A DNA stretch of 64,000 nt, taken from positions 1 through 64,000 of the forward strand of contig NZ_JBHYHC010000030.1 of the NCBI RefSeq assembly GCF_042738955.1. Direction: 5' to 3'. Of this stretch, positions 35,110 through 42,895 are shown piece by piece (position 1 is the stretch's first letter; each line of letters opens with the position of its first letter). Under the pieces are notes generated by a model, which had not been told where the DNA came from, made no database searches, and saw only the letters and a list, made by a program, of their open reading frames with translations. The DNA comes from Umezawaea sp042738955 (GTDB lineage Bacteria > Actinomycetota > Actinomycetes > Mycobacteriales > Pseudonocardiaceae). The translations under genes were made by a program, and so were the position numbers.

Positions 35110-36714
35110 GTGCTGGATCGCCTCGTCGACAAGGTTCTCGGTCTGCCCGTGGCTGAGGTGCCCAAGCCCGTCGTGACGAGGGACGTGGTGATCCCCATGC
35201 CGGACGGGGTGCGGTTGTTGGCCGATCGGTACCGGCCGCCGGGCACCCAGCCGTTGCCGGTGGTGCTGGTGCGGACGCCGTACGGGCGGCGCGGGCCGTT
35301 GGGGGCGTTGTTCGGCGGCACGTTCGCGCGGCGCGGGTTCCAGGTGGTGGTGCAGAGCGTGCGCGGCACCTTCGGGTCCGGCGGGGAGTTCCGGGCGTTC
35401 CGGCAGGAGAAGGAGGACGGGCTGGCGACCGCGGCCTGGCTGCGGGAGCAGCCGTGGTGCGACGGGCGGCTGGCGATGGCGGGCGGGAGCTACCTCGGGC
35501 ACACGCAGTGGGCGGTCGCGCCGTACCTGGACCCGCCGCTGGAGGCCATGTGCCTCGGCATCACCGCGTCGGAGTTCACCTCGGCCTTCTACCCCGGCGG
35601 GGTGCTGGCGCTGGACAACATGCTGTCGTGGTCGGCCACGATCGGCAGGCAGGAGGAGCGGTTCGCCGCCCTCCCCAACCCGCTCCAGACCAAGCGCACC
35701 CGCACCGCCATGGCGCACCTGCCGCTGCGCGGCGCGGACGTCGCCGCCATCGGCAAGACCGTGCCTTTCCTCCAGGACGTGACCTCGCACGCCGAGTCGC
35801 CGCAGGACTGGGCGGAGACCGACCACAGCGGGCGGCTGGCCGAGCTGACCACGCCGACGAGCATGGTCACCGGCTGGTACGACCTGTTCCTCGCCCGGCA
35901 GCTGCGCGACTTCAAGGAGCTCCAGTCCGCCGGTGTCCGCTCCCGGCTGACCGTGGGGCCGTGGAAGCACGGCGAGCCCGCCAGCATGGGACCGATGATC
36001 AGCGACCAGGCGTCCTGGCTGGCCGCGCACCTGCTGGACGACCGCGCCCAGTTGCACCGGCCGCCCGTGCGGATCTTCCTCCAGGGCGCGAACCGCTGGC
36101 TCGACTTCGAGCAGTGGCCGCCCGCCGAGTCGAAGCCGCGTGACCTGCGCTTCCAGTCCGTCGGGGGCCTGTCCGACGATGAGCCGGCCGAGTCCGCGCC
36201 GGACCGGTTCACCTACGACCCGAACGACCCGACGCCGACGGTCGGCGGCCCGATGCTCAGCGGCGAGGCGAAGCAGCACGACAACCGCTCCGTCGAGGCG
36301 CGCGCCGACGTGCTCGTCTACACCGGTCCGCCGCTGGCCCACGACCTGGACGTCATCGGCGAGGTGTCGGCGACCGTCCACGTCCGCACGTCCACGCCGC
36401 ACGCCGACGTGTTCGTGCGGCTGTGCGACGTGGACGCGAAGGGCGTCTCGCTCAACGTCACCGACGGCGTCCTGCGGGTCCCGGCGCACGACGGCATCAC
36501 CACCGTCGAGGTCGAGCTGGACCCGACGGCCTACCGGTTCCGCCGCGGCCACCGGGTGCGGGTCCAGGTGTCCGGCGGCGCGTTCCCGCGGTTCGCCCGC
36601 AACCACGGCACCGGCGACCCGACGGCCGACGCGGTGACCGCGGTCCCGTGCCGCTTCGAGGTCTTCCACGACCCCGAGCACCCGTCGAGGATCACGCTGT
36701 CGGTGTTCGGCTAG
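35110..36714 (+). CDS. CocE/NonD family hydrolase (X-Pro dipeptidyl-peptidase-like)
   Basis: A 534-residue serine hydrolase. The alpha/beta-hydrolase part has VVLVRTPYGRRG, the nucleophile in MAGGSYLGHTQWA, the Asp in VTGWYDLFLARQ and the His in VGPWKHGEPA. The C-terminal ~220 residues form the jelly-roll domain typical of the family (YTGPPLAHDLDVIGEVSATV, then YRFRRGHRVRVQVSGGAFPR). Members hydrolyse esters, amides or acyl groups (cocaine esterase, glutaryl-7-ACA acylase). No signal peptide is seen, so it is probably cytosolic. Its stop interlocks with the convergent gene's stop. Confidence 0.9.
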   Translation: MLDRLVDKVLGLPVAEVPKPVVTRDVVIPMPDGVRLLADRYRPPGTQPLPVVLVRTPYGRRGPLGALFGGTFARRGFQVVVQSVRGTFGSGGEFRAFRQEKEDGLATAAWLREQPWCDGRLAMAGGSYLGHTQWAVAPYLDPPLEAMCLGITASEFTSAFYPGGVLALDNMLSWSATIGRQEERFAALPNPLQTKRTRTAMAHLPLRGADVAAIGKTVPFLQDVTSHAESPQDWAETDHSGRLAELTTPTSMVTGWYDLFLARQLRDFKELQSAGVRSRLTVGPWKHGEPASMGPMISDQASWLAAHLLDDRAQLHRPPVRIFLQGANRWLDFEQWPPAESKPRDLRFQSVGGLSDDEPAESAPDRFTYDPNDPTPTVGGPMLSGEAKQHDNRSVEARADVLVYTGPPLAHDLDVIGEVSATVHVRTSTPHADVFVRLCDVDAKGVSLNVTDGVLRVPAHDGITTVEVELDPTAYRFRRGHRVRVQVSGGAFPRFARNHGTGDPTADAVTAVPCRFEVFHDPEHPSRITLSVFG

Positions 36715-37340
36715 CCGACGAAGGCCGCGACGCCCTCGTACTCCGCGACGGGGGCGTCGCCCGCGCCGGAGTACTCGAGCAGCAGCAGGCCGTTCGCCGT
36801 GACCTCCTGGTGGTCGAGGCGGAGGCCGACGGGGCCGGTCGGGTGGTCGAACAGCCGCCTGCCGGACCCGAGCACGACCGGGGCGACGACGAGCCGGACG
36901 GTGTCGACGAGACCCGCCGCCAGCAGGGCGTTGCCGAGCCGCGCGCTGCCGTGGACCTGGAGTTCCCGTCCCGGCCGCGCCTTGAGCCCGGCGACGGTCC
37001 GGAGCGGGTCGCCGCGCAGCACGGTCGTCGGGGCCCACCCGCCTTCGGCGAGGGTGCCGGTCACCACGTACTTGGGCAGCGCGTTCATCCGCTCGGTGAA
37101 CGGGTCGTCCGGGTCGGTGATCCGCGGCCAGTCGCGGGCGAACGCCTCGTAGGTCCGCCGCCCGAACAGCAGCCCGTCGGCGAGGTCCAGCCACTCGGAG
37201 GTGCGCCGGACGAACAGCTCGTCCAGGTACGGCACCAGCCAGCCGCCACGGGTGAAGCCGTCGCTCGTGTCCTCGGTCGGCGAGCCGGGGCCCTGGCTGA
37301 CCCCGTCGAGGGAGACGAACGCCGTCAGCACGAGCTTCAC
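36711..37340 (-). CDS. Dihydrofolate reductase family protein (RibD-like fold)
   Basis: A 209-residue protein of the DHFR/RibD C-terminal superfamily, common in actinobacteria. It opens with VLTAFVSLDGVSQGPG, then LLFGRRTYEAFARDWP, and has the LQVHGSARLGNALLAAGLVD segment of this group. It probably binds NADPH; the substrate is unknown. The GTG start overlaps the previous stop (GTGA). It is third in an ArsR / SRPBCC / DHFR-like operon of a kind often seen together. The stop codons of this gene and the convergent CocE-type gene overlap. Confidence 0.88.
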   Translation of the reverse strand: MKLVLTAFVSLDGVSQGPGSPTEDTSDGFTRGGWLVPYLDELFVRRTSEWLDLADGLLFGRRTYEAFARDWPRITDPDDPFTERMNALPKYVVTGTLAEGGWAPTTVLRGDPLRTVAGLKARPGRELQVHGSARLGNALLAAGLVDTVRLVVAPVVLGSGRRLFDHPTGPVGLRLDHQEVTANGLLLLEYSGAGDAPVAEYEGVAAFVG

Positions 37341-37804
37341 GGGTTCTCCGCCACCGCGGCGAGCTGCTTGGTGACCGAGCCCCAGCCGTCGAAGAAGCCC
37401 AGTTCCTCGTGGCGGGTGCGGGACGCCGGGTCGCCGTGGCGGACGACGACCCGGTAGTCCGTGCCGTCCGCGTGGTCGGCCAGCACGACCTCGGCGGTCA
37501 GGTGCACCGGCGCGGGAGGCACGGGACGCCAGGAGCTGTCGACCGTGTTGGTGAACACGATCCGCTCCAGGTCCTCGACGACGAGGAACGTCACGTCCAT
37601 GTGCGGCACGAAGTCCACACCGTCGTCGCTCATCCGCGTCACGAGCGCGCCGCCCGGCCGCACGTCCAGGCGGTCGACGCGGCAGACGGTCGGCGCGGGC
37701 AACCACCACCGGGCGAAGCGGTCCGGGTCGGTCCACGCGGCCCACACGGTGGCGCGCGGGGCGCGGATGACCCGGTGCACGACGAGGTCGAGGTCGGGGT
37801 TCAC
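37337..37804 (-). CDS. SRPBCC (AHSA1-like) domain protein
   Basis: A 155-residue START-like ligand-binding protein with VHRVIRAPRATVWAAWTDPD, RWWLPAPTV and the C-terminal helix FFDGWGSVTKQLAAVAE typical of the Activator-of-Hsp90 homology 1-like bacterial family. It is likely to bind a small hydrophobic molecule. The GTG start overlaps the ArsR stop and its own stop overlaps the next start, so the three genes are translationally coupled. Confidence 0.88.
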   Translation of the reverse strand: MNPDLDLVVHRVIRAPRATVWAAWTDPDRFARWWLPAPTVCRVDRLDVRPGGALVTRMSDDGVDFVPHMDVTFLVVEDLERIVFTNTVDSSWRPVPPAPVHLTAEVVLADHADGTDYRVVVRHGDPASRTRHEELGFFDGWGSVTKQLAAVAENP

Positions 37805-38139
37805 GGTCGGTTCTCCTCCGGTTCGGTGACGAGGCGTTCGAGGCGGTCGGTGCGCTCTTCCCAGATCCGCCGCTCCTCCGCGAGCCAGCCGTCGACGACG
37901 GCGAGGCGGTCGCGGTTGAGCACGCAGGTCCGCACGCGGCCGTGCTTGACCGTGCGGATCAGGCCGCTGGCCTCCAGCGTGCGGACGTGCTTCATGAAGG
38001 ACGGCAGCGTCATCGGGAACTCGCGGGCGAGGTCGCCCACGGTGGTCGGGCTGCGCCCGAGGCGTCGGATGACGCCGCGCCGGGTCGGGTCGGCGAGGGC
38101 GGCGAACACACCGTCCAGCTCCGCCAAATACTGTGCCAT
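37801..38139 (-). CDS. ArsR family transcriptional regulator
   Basis: A 112-residue winged-helix regulator, MAQYLAELDGVFAALADPTR then TTVGDLAREFPMTLPSFMKH as the recognition region and RTVKHGRVRTCVL as the wing. The CxC metal site of metal-sensing ArsR proteins is absent, so it belongs to the SRPBCC-associated group that senses other signals. I use the ATG at 38139. There is no Shine-Dalgarno, and a GATACT element 7 bases upstream could be a -10 box, so the mRNA may be leaderless. GCTAAGT repeats just upstream suggest autorepression. Confidence 0.88.
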   Translation of the reverse strand: MAQYLAELDGVFAALADPTRRGVIRRLGRSPTTVGDLAREFPMTLPSFMKHVRTLEASGLIRTVKHGRVRTCVLNRDRLAVVDGWLAEERRIWEERTDRLERLVTEPEENRP

Positions 38140-38142
38140 GTG

Positions 38143-38192
38143 GCTAAGTATCAACCGCCGGAACACTTAGCGCAAGGGCTAAGTGTTCCGGC
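38143..38192. promoter_or_regulatory. ArsR operator repeats and 15-bp inverted repeat
   Basis: GCCGGAACACTTAGC (38157-38171) is perfectly inverted at 38178-38192 with a 6-base spacer. The heptamer GCTAAGT (or its complement) occurs three times, at 38143, 38165 and 38178. The position directly before the ArsR start fits an operator. The long perfect arms could also terminate the upstream GTPase operon on the same strand. Confidence 0.55.
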
Positions 38193-38219
38193 TCTGGATC
38201 GTCCCCGTGGTGCGCCTGG

Positions 38220-38594
38220 TCAGCGGCGCCCCTCCTCCCGCGGCAGGGCCGCCAGCAGCTCGCGGACCGCGCGGGCGACCGGTTCGCCCGTGGCCCGGCA
38301 GAAGGCGGTGACGTCCGCGCTCACCAGCCGCAGTCGCCAGTCCGGTTCGGTCCACTCCCCCGCCGGGCCCAGCAGCTCGACCACGGTCCGGGCCAGGCGG
38401 TGCACCTCGGAGGTCTCCGGAGCGGTGACAGCGAGCCGGAGGGCCAGCCGGAGCGCGTCGAACAGCGCGGGCAGCCGGAGTTCGACCTCGGCGCTCCGGG
38501 CGTCTGCCCGGCCGACCAGCCCGGCCGACCAGCCCCGACGAGGGGCGGTGGACCGTCCCTCCGCCGTCAGGTCGACCCGAACCGGCCCAGCCAC
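38220..38594 (-). CDS. Small protein, last gene of GTPase operon
   Basis: A 124-residue protein that I do not recognise. It is Leu/Ala/Arg-rich and mostly helical (LRLPALFDALRLALRLAV, VHRLARTVVELLG, VARAVRELLAALP), with one Cys. The GTG at 38594 overlaps the 3' end of the tail-anchored protein gene by 28 bases, more than the 4-base overlaps elsewhere in the operon, so the start is uncertain. It probably works with the two GTPases upstream, perhaps as an adaptor. Confidence 0.55.
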   Translation of the reverse strand: MAGPVRVDLTAEGRSTAPRRGWSAGLVGRADARSAEVELRLPALFDALRLALRLAVTAPETSEVHRLARTVVELLGPAGEWTEPDWRLRLVSADVTAFCRATGEPVARAVRELLAALPREEGRR

Positions 38595-39340
38595 TGCACG
38601 ACGAGCCAGACCAGCGCCAGAACGATCGCCGCCGCCAACGCCACCAGGAGCTTGGGCGACGTCGGGGTGCGTTCCGGCGCCTCGGCTTTTCCCAGCGGCA
38701 CCACCTCCCGCAGGGCGGTCCGGTGCAGGAGCAGCGCGGTGTCCGCGGCCAACTCCTCCGCGACCGTCCGGGACCGCTCCAGGCTGGCGAAGGCGTGCGT
38801 GGCGACCAGGACCCCCGGCCGCCCGTCGAGCACCTCGTCGAGCCGCGCCATGAACGGCCCCGCGCCCTCGGCCACCGGCCCGACCCACGAGTCGTCCCGC
38901 GCCCCGGCCGGAGCCACGGGATCGTGCCGCCACTCGAGGAGTTCCGCGAGCAGCGACGCCCCGACGTCCCCGTCCTCCGCGCCCAGCAGCTCGTCCACGA
39001 CCTCCTCGGTGACCACCCGGTCCACGACCGCGCCGAGTTCGGCCCGCGACTCCTCGGCCAGGCACGCGGAGACCAGCCTGCGGGCCAACTCCGGTTCCCC
39101 CTCCAGACCGTCGATGGCCAGCGTCACGCGGATGTCGCGGGTCTTGCTGTCGCGCCGGTTCGCCGGGATGCCGCTCAGCAGCGCGCGCACGGCGTCGCCG
39201 TCGCGCACCACCAGCACCTCGGACTCGTTGAGGTTCAGCCGGGCCGTCGGCCCCGCCCACCACTCCTCGACGGCCGCGCCGAGGTAGCCGTAGTCCCGAG
39301 TCCGACCTCGGGTGATGACGGTGATCGCCACGGTGTTCAC
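38567..39340 (-). CDS. Tail-anchored membrane protein of GTPase operon
   Basis: A 257-residue protein with a soluble alpha/beta N-terminal part (about 1-215, starting VAITVITRGRTRDYGYLGAA) and one C-terminal membrane helix (about 230-252, LLVALAAAIVLALVWLVVQW) with only a few residues beyond. This topology holds the soluble part on the cytosolic face. No catalytic motif is recognised. Its GTG overlaps the stop of the P-loop GTPase gene (GTGA). A likely role is membrane recruitment of the GTPase partners; this is inferred from context. It may correspond to a GTPase-associated protein domain described for actinobacterial conflict systems, but I cannot confirm this. Confidence 0.65.
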   Translation of the reverse strand: MNTVAITVITRGRTRDYGYLGAAVEEWWAGPTARLNLNESEVLVVRDGDAVRALLSGIPANRRDSKTRDIRVTLAIDGLEGEPELARRLVSACLAEESRAELGAVVDRVVTEEVVDELLGAEDGDVGASLLAELLEWRHDPVAPAGARDDSWVGPVAEGAGPFMARLDEVLDGRPGVLVATHAFASLERSRTVAEELAADTALLLHRTALREVVPLGKAEAPERTPTSPKLLVALAAAIVLALVWLVVQWLGRFGST

Positions 39341-40476
39341 CACTCCTCCACGCGGGGGTCGTTCGGCTTGCCCGCCAACCGGGCGACGGCGTCCTGCAAC
39401 TGCGCGCGGCGCCTGGCAACGCCCTCGATCCCCAACCGGGCCTCGTCGAGCTTCCGGTCGACCGCACGGCCCTCGCCGCTGAGGTGGTAGACGAGGGTGC
39501 CGAGGATCCCCTTGTGCTCGTTCTTCCGCTGCTGCAACAGGTCCGCGCGCTCGTGCAGCGGCACGGCCCGCTCCCGTTCGGCGGCGTCCTGGGCGTGGAC
39601 GATCATCCGGCACAGCTCCTGCATGATCGTCGCCGCCGCCTTCACCCGCACCTCCGGCGGGTTGCCCCGGAACCGGTAGAAGGCGTCCAGCTCCAACTCC
39701 CCCTTCGCGTCCGGCCGCCAGAAGGCCTCCGCCAGCTCGACGCAGCCGTACGTGTCGATCGGCGCGTAGAGGACCCGGATCGGCGAGTTGGTCGCCTGCT
39801 TGCGGACCTCGGTGATCACCTTGTCGTACAACGACCTCACCTCGCGGCGGAGCTGGCCGCCGTCGAACCCGTTGTCGCCGCCGTTGTCGTCGAAGTACTT
39901 CTCGCACTTGAGCGGGGCGAGCACGAGGACGGCGGGCTCGTCCGGCCGCTCGTTGCGCACGCGGGCCCACTCGCGGGCCGTCCGCTCCACGTCCACCAAG
40001 CCCAGCCGCTCGGTGCGGGCGGCCCGGTACGCGGGCGTGCGGGCCTCCATCAGGACGGCGGCGTCGATCGGCACCAGCAGCATCACGCTCTCCTGGATGT
40101 GCGCGACGCACCGGGGCCAGCCGTCCGCCGCGCCCATCGCGCCCTTGCGCACGGCGGGGTCCATCCAGCCGCCGGGGAAGTCCAGCAGGCTGAACGGGAT
40201 GTCCAGCGACTCCGCGTCGAGGACCCGCAACGAGACGTCGTACACCGACATGACCTGGGTGTTGGTCAGCGCGCCGGGGTGGAACTCCTTGGCGGCCAAC
40301 GCCTTCCTGAGCTGCTTCAGGTGGTCGTTGACCCGGAACTCGGTCTCCTCGTCGGTCGCCACCTTCATCGGCAGGCCGTCGAGGATGCTCTCCGTCTCGG
40401 TGAGCACCGCGGTGAGCAGCGTCGTCTTGCCCACGCCCGTCGGGCCGACCATCGCGGCCTTGAACGCCCCGGTCAC
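39337..40476 (-). CDS. P-loop GTPase-like protein
   Basis: A 379-residue NTPase. Walker A is MVGPTGVGKTTLL near the N-terminus, and the Walker B/switch II-like segment is FSLLDFPGGWMDP. A hydrophobic strand ending VLAPLKCEKY may stand at the G4 position. These suggest a TRAFAC-type GTPase rather than an AAA+ ATPase. The C-terminal ~110 residues are helical and charged, possibly coiled-coil (ERADLLQQRKNEHKGILGTL). Start and stop overlap both neighbours by GTGA. It is second in the operon, after the dynamin-like gene. Confidence 0.72.
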   Translation of the reverse strand: MTGAFKAAMVGPTGVGKTTLLTAVLTETESILDGLPMKVATDEETEFRVNDHLKQLRKALAAKEFHPGALTNTQVMSVYDVSLRVLDAESLDIPFSLLDFPGGWMDPAVRKGAMGAADGWPRCVAHIQESVMLLVPIDAAVLMEARTPAYRAARTERLGLVDVERTAREWARVRNERPDEPAVLVLAPLKCEKYFDDNGGDNGFDGGQLRREVRSLYDKVITEVRKQATNSPIRVLYAPIDTYGCVELAEAFWRPDAKGELELDAFYRFRGNPPEVRVKAAATIMQELCRMIVHAQDAAERERAVPLHERADLLQQRKNEHKGILGTLVYHLSGEGRAVDRKLDEARLGIEGVARRRAQLQDAVARLAGKPNDPRVEEW

Positions 40477-42725
40477 GCCGCCTCCCGCCGCGCGTCGGCC
40501 AGCTCGTGGTGCAGTTCGGCCAGCACGCTGCGGACCCGCTGCACCTGCGCCGTGACCCGCGCGGGCCCGGTGTCGGCCTCCGGCCACATCTGGTCGCGGA
40601 ACGCGTCGGCGACCCTGGCCAGTTCCGCCCTGGACTGGGCCCCGCGCACCACCACGTCCTCGAACTGCTCGGCGAACGCCAGCAGCACCCGCGCGGCGAT
40701 GCCGGGGATGCCGCCGAGCACGCTGCCCGCGTCGTGCACGCCCTGCCGCGCGAGCTGGCTGAGCCGGTCGAACAGCAGCGCCGCGCCCGCCTCGTCGTGG
40801 GACACGCCGGTCAGCGACGCCATCCGCACGCCCCGGTCGCCCGGCGGCTCGGGGTAGAGCAGCATCAACGTCTCCCGCAGCCGCGGCAGCACGAGCGTGC
40901 GGAAGTCCAGGCGCACGTCCAGCACGAACTCGAACACCTCCACCAGGTTCGGGCACGGTTCCGGCGCGTCCCGCAGCCGGTCGAGCAGCGTCAGCAGCGC
41001 CCGCCGCGGATCGGCCGTCGGGTCGTCGCCCAGCAGCGCCCCGAACCGCGGTCCGAGCGCCCGCACGAGCCCGGCCCAGAACGCGTCGCGCCGGGCGAGC
41101 AGCACGTCGTCGACCGCGCCGAACCGGCGGGCGATCTCGACCCGCGCCGCGTTCAGCACCAGCGACGCGTGGGGCCGCGAGGCCCGCTCCGTGCGGAACC
41201 GGTCCACCGCCTCGCGCTGCCACCGCTCGACGCCCTGGCCGAAGCCGTCGACCACCCACGCCCGGATCTGCGTCTGCACCTCCTCGGTGCGCTGGTGGAA
41301 GTCCTGGTCCGCCGTGCCGTCGGAGGCCTGCGCGTACAGCTCGGACACCCACGACTGCAACGACAGCGCCAGTTCCGCGCGCAACGCCTCGGCCCGCGCG
41401 AACAGCTCCTCGTACGGCGTCGGCGTGAGCACCGAGCGCAGCGCGGTCAACGCGGCGGACACGCTGCCGCGCAAGGCCTCCAGGTTGGCCGCGCAGGTCG
41501 CCATCGCCCCGTCGACCACCGCGCTGTCCATGCGCGGCAACGCTTCCGCCAGGTGAGCGAGCACGTCGCCGAGCACCCGTTCGCGCACCTGCCCGCGGTC
41601 GGCGACGTCGGCTTCGAGCACCCGGTAGTGGCCGTTGGGGATCTTGTTGTTCACCCGTTCGGTGAGGTCGGCGTGGAGGGCCTCGACGTTGGACGGCAGG
41701 CACTCGCCGGTGTTGACCAGGATCGCGGCGAAGTCGCGCATGGCCGCGGCGGACCGCGCCCGGTTGATCAGCTCCAGTCCGGCGGCGTCGCTCGACGTCC
41801 AGAGCGAGTTGGTGTCGGTCGGCCACTTCACCACGAGAACGAAGTCGACGTCGTTGTGCAGGCCTGCGAGGTGCCGTTCCTCGGCCTTCGGCGTCAGCTC
41901 GCCCAGGCCGGGCAGGTCGATCAGGCCGAGCGCGACCACGTCGTCGTCGAGGAAGTCGCAGTGGATCACGGCCTCTCGCACGGCGAGGTACCGCCGGTCC
42001 TGGCGCGGGTCGTCGTCGGCCGGGTAGGCGACCCAATCGCGCAGCTTCTCCAGGTCGACCGTCTCGACCCCGCCGGTCAGGTGCTGCCGGTAGGTCGCCG
42101 TGGCCGCGTGCATCTCCCGCAGCCGCGCCAGCAGCGGCCCGAGGCGGGGGTCGCGCTCCAGGTCACCCGTGGGCGTGCCGGCGGGCAGGGCGTCGGACTG
42201 GGCGGCGAACTCCGCGAACGTGGCCGGAGCCGGGAGCGGCTGGAACTCCTCGTAGTAGGGGCGCAGCACCTCCTCGTGGAACGAGTGCTCGGTGTGCATC
42301 GTGAGCCGCGCGGCCCGCGTGTCCGCCGAGTGGAAGATCCGGCTGCGCACCGCCGTCACCGGCCGCCCGCGCCCGGACGGGATCTGCTGGTCGCTCAACC
42401 CCGACAACGACTGGAGCAGCGTGCTCTTCCCGTTGCGCGCCTGCCCGCTGACGCCGATGTTCACCGTGCTCCGGCTCACCCGCGACCGCACGACCTGCAA
42501 GGCCGCCAACGACGCCGCGGCCCGCACCGCCATGTCGGACACGTCGACGCCCGCCAACTGCGGCACCGCGTCCCCGTCCTCGACCTTCGCCTCGGCGACC
42601 GCCGCGCCCAACCGCGCGATCGTCTCCCCCAACCGCCGCCACCGCGCGATCTCCACGTCCACGACGGGCAACCGCAACCGCCTGCGCTCCAGCACCGCCT
42701 CGATCCGACCGCTGATCTCGGACAA
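40473..42725 (-). CDS. Dynamin-like large GTPase
   Basis: A 750-residue GTPase. The G1 loop is GVSGQARNGKSTLLQSL, with RGRPVTAV as switch I, LGLIDLPGLGE as G3 and VVKWPTDTN close to a G4 position. Long helical regions flank the G domain, as in bacterial dynamin-like proteins, but no clear membrane helix is seen. The TTG at 42725 is chosen because AGGAGG lies 7 bases upstream; an in-frame ATG at 42755 would place that binding site inside the gene. It heads the leftward operon and is divergent from a STAND NTPase gene 170 bases away. Confidence 0.75.
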   Translation of the reverse strand: MSEISGRIEAVLERRRLRLPVVDVEIARWRRLGETIARLGAAVAEAKVEDGDAVPQLAGVDVSDMAVRAAASLAALQVVRSRVSRSTVNIGVSGQARNGKSTLLQSLSGLSDQQIPSGRGRPVTAVRSRIFHSADTRAARLTMHTEHSFHEEVLRPYYEEFQPLPAPATFAEFAAQSDALPAGTPTGDLERDPRLGPLLARLREMHAATATYRQHLTGGVETVDLEKLRDWVAYPADDDPRQDRRYLAVREAVIHCDFLDDDVVALGLIDLPGLGELTPKAEERHLAGLHNDVDFVLVVKWPTDTNSLWTSSDAAGLELINRARSAAAMRDFAAILVNTGECLPSNVEALHADLTERVNNKIPNGHYRVLEADVADRGQVRERVLGDVLAHLAEALPRMDSAVVDGAMATCAANLEALRGSVSAALTALRSVLTPTPYEELFARAEALRAELALSLQSWVSELYAQASDGTADQDFHQRTEEVQTQIRAWVVDGFGQGVERWQREAVDRFRTERASRPHASLVLNAARVEIARRFGAVDDVLLARRDAFWAGLVRALGPRFGALLGDDPTADPRRALLTLLDRLRDAPEPCPNLVEVFEFVLDVRLDFRTLVLPRLRETLMLLYPEPPGDRGVRMASLTGVSHDEAGAALLFDRLSQLARQGVHDAGSVLGGIPGIAARVLLAFAEQFEDVVVRGAQSRAELARVADAFRDQMWPEADTGPARVTAQVQRVRSVLAELHHELADARREAA

Positions 42726-42895
42726 ACCCCAACCTCCTGTCGTGCGGACAGCCATCAGATCCGAAGACCGGCCCACCGGGTTAGCCCTCGACGGGGGCGG
42801 GGAGCAAACCGTCCTGCAACTGTCCGTCTTCTGACCAGTCGGAGCGTCTTCGGCTTGGCGTACAACGGGTTTCGACGCTTCGGAGAGGTGGCCCG

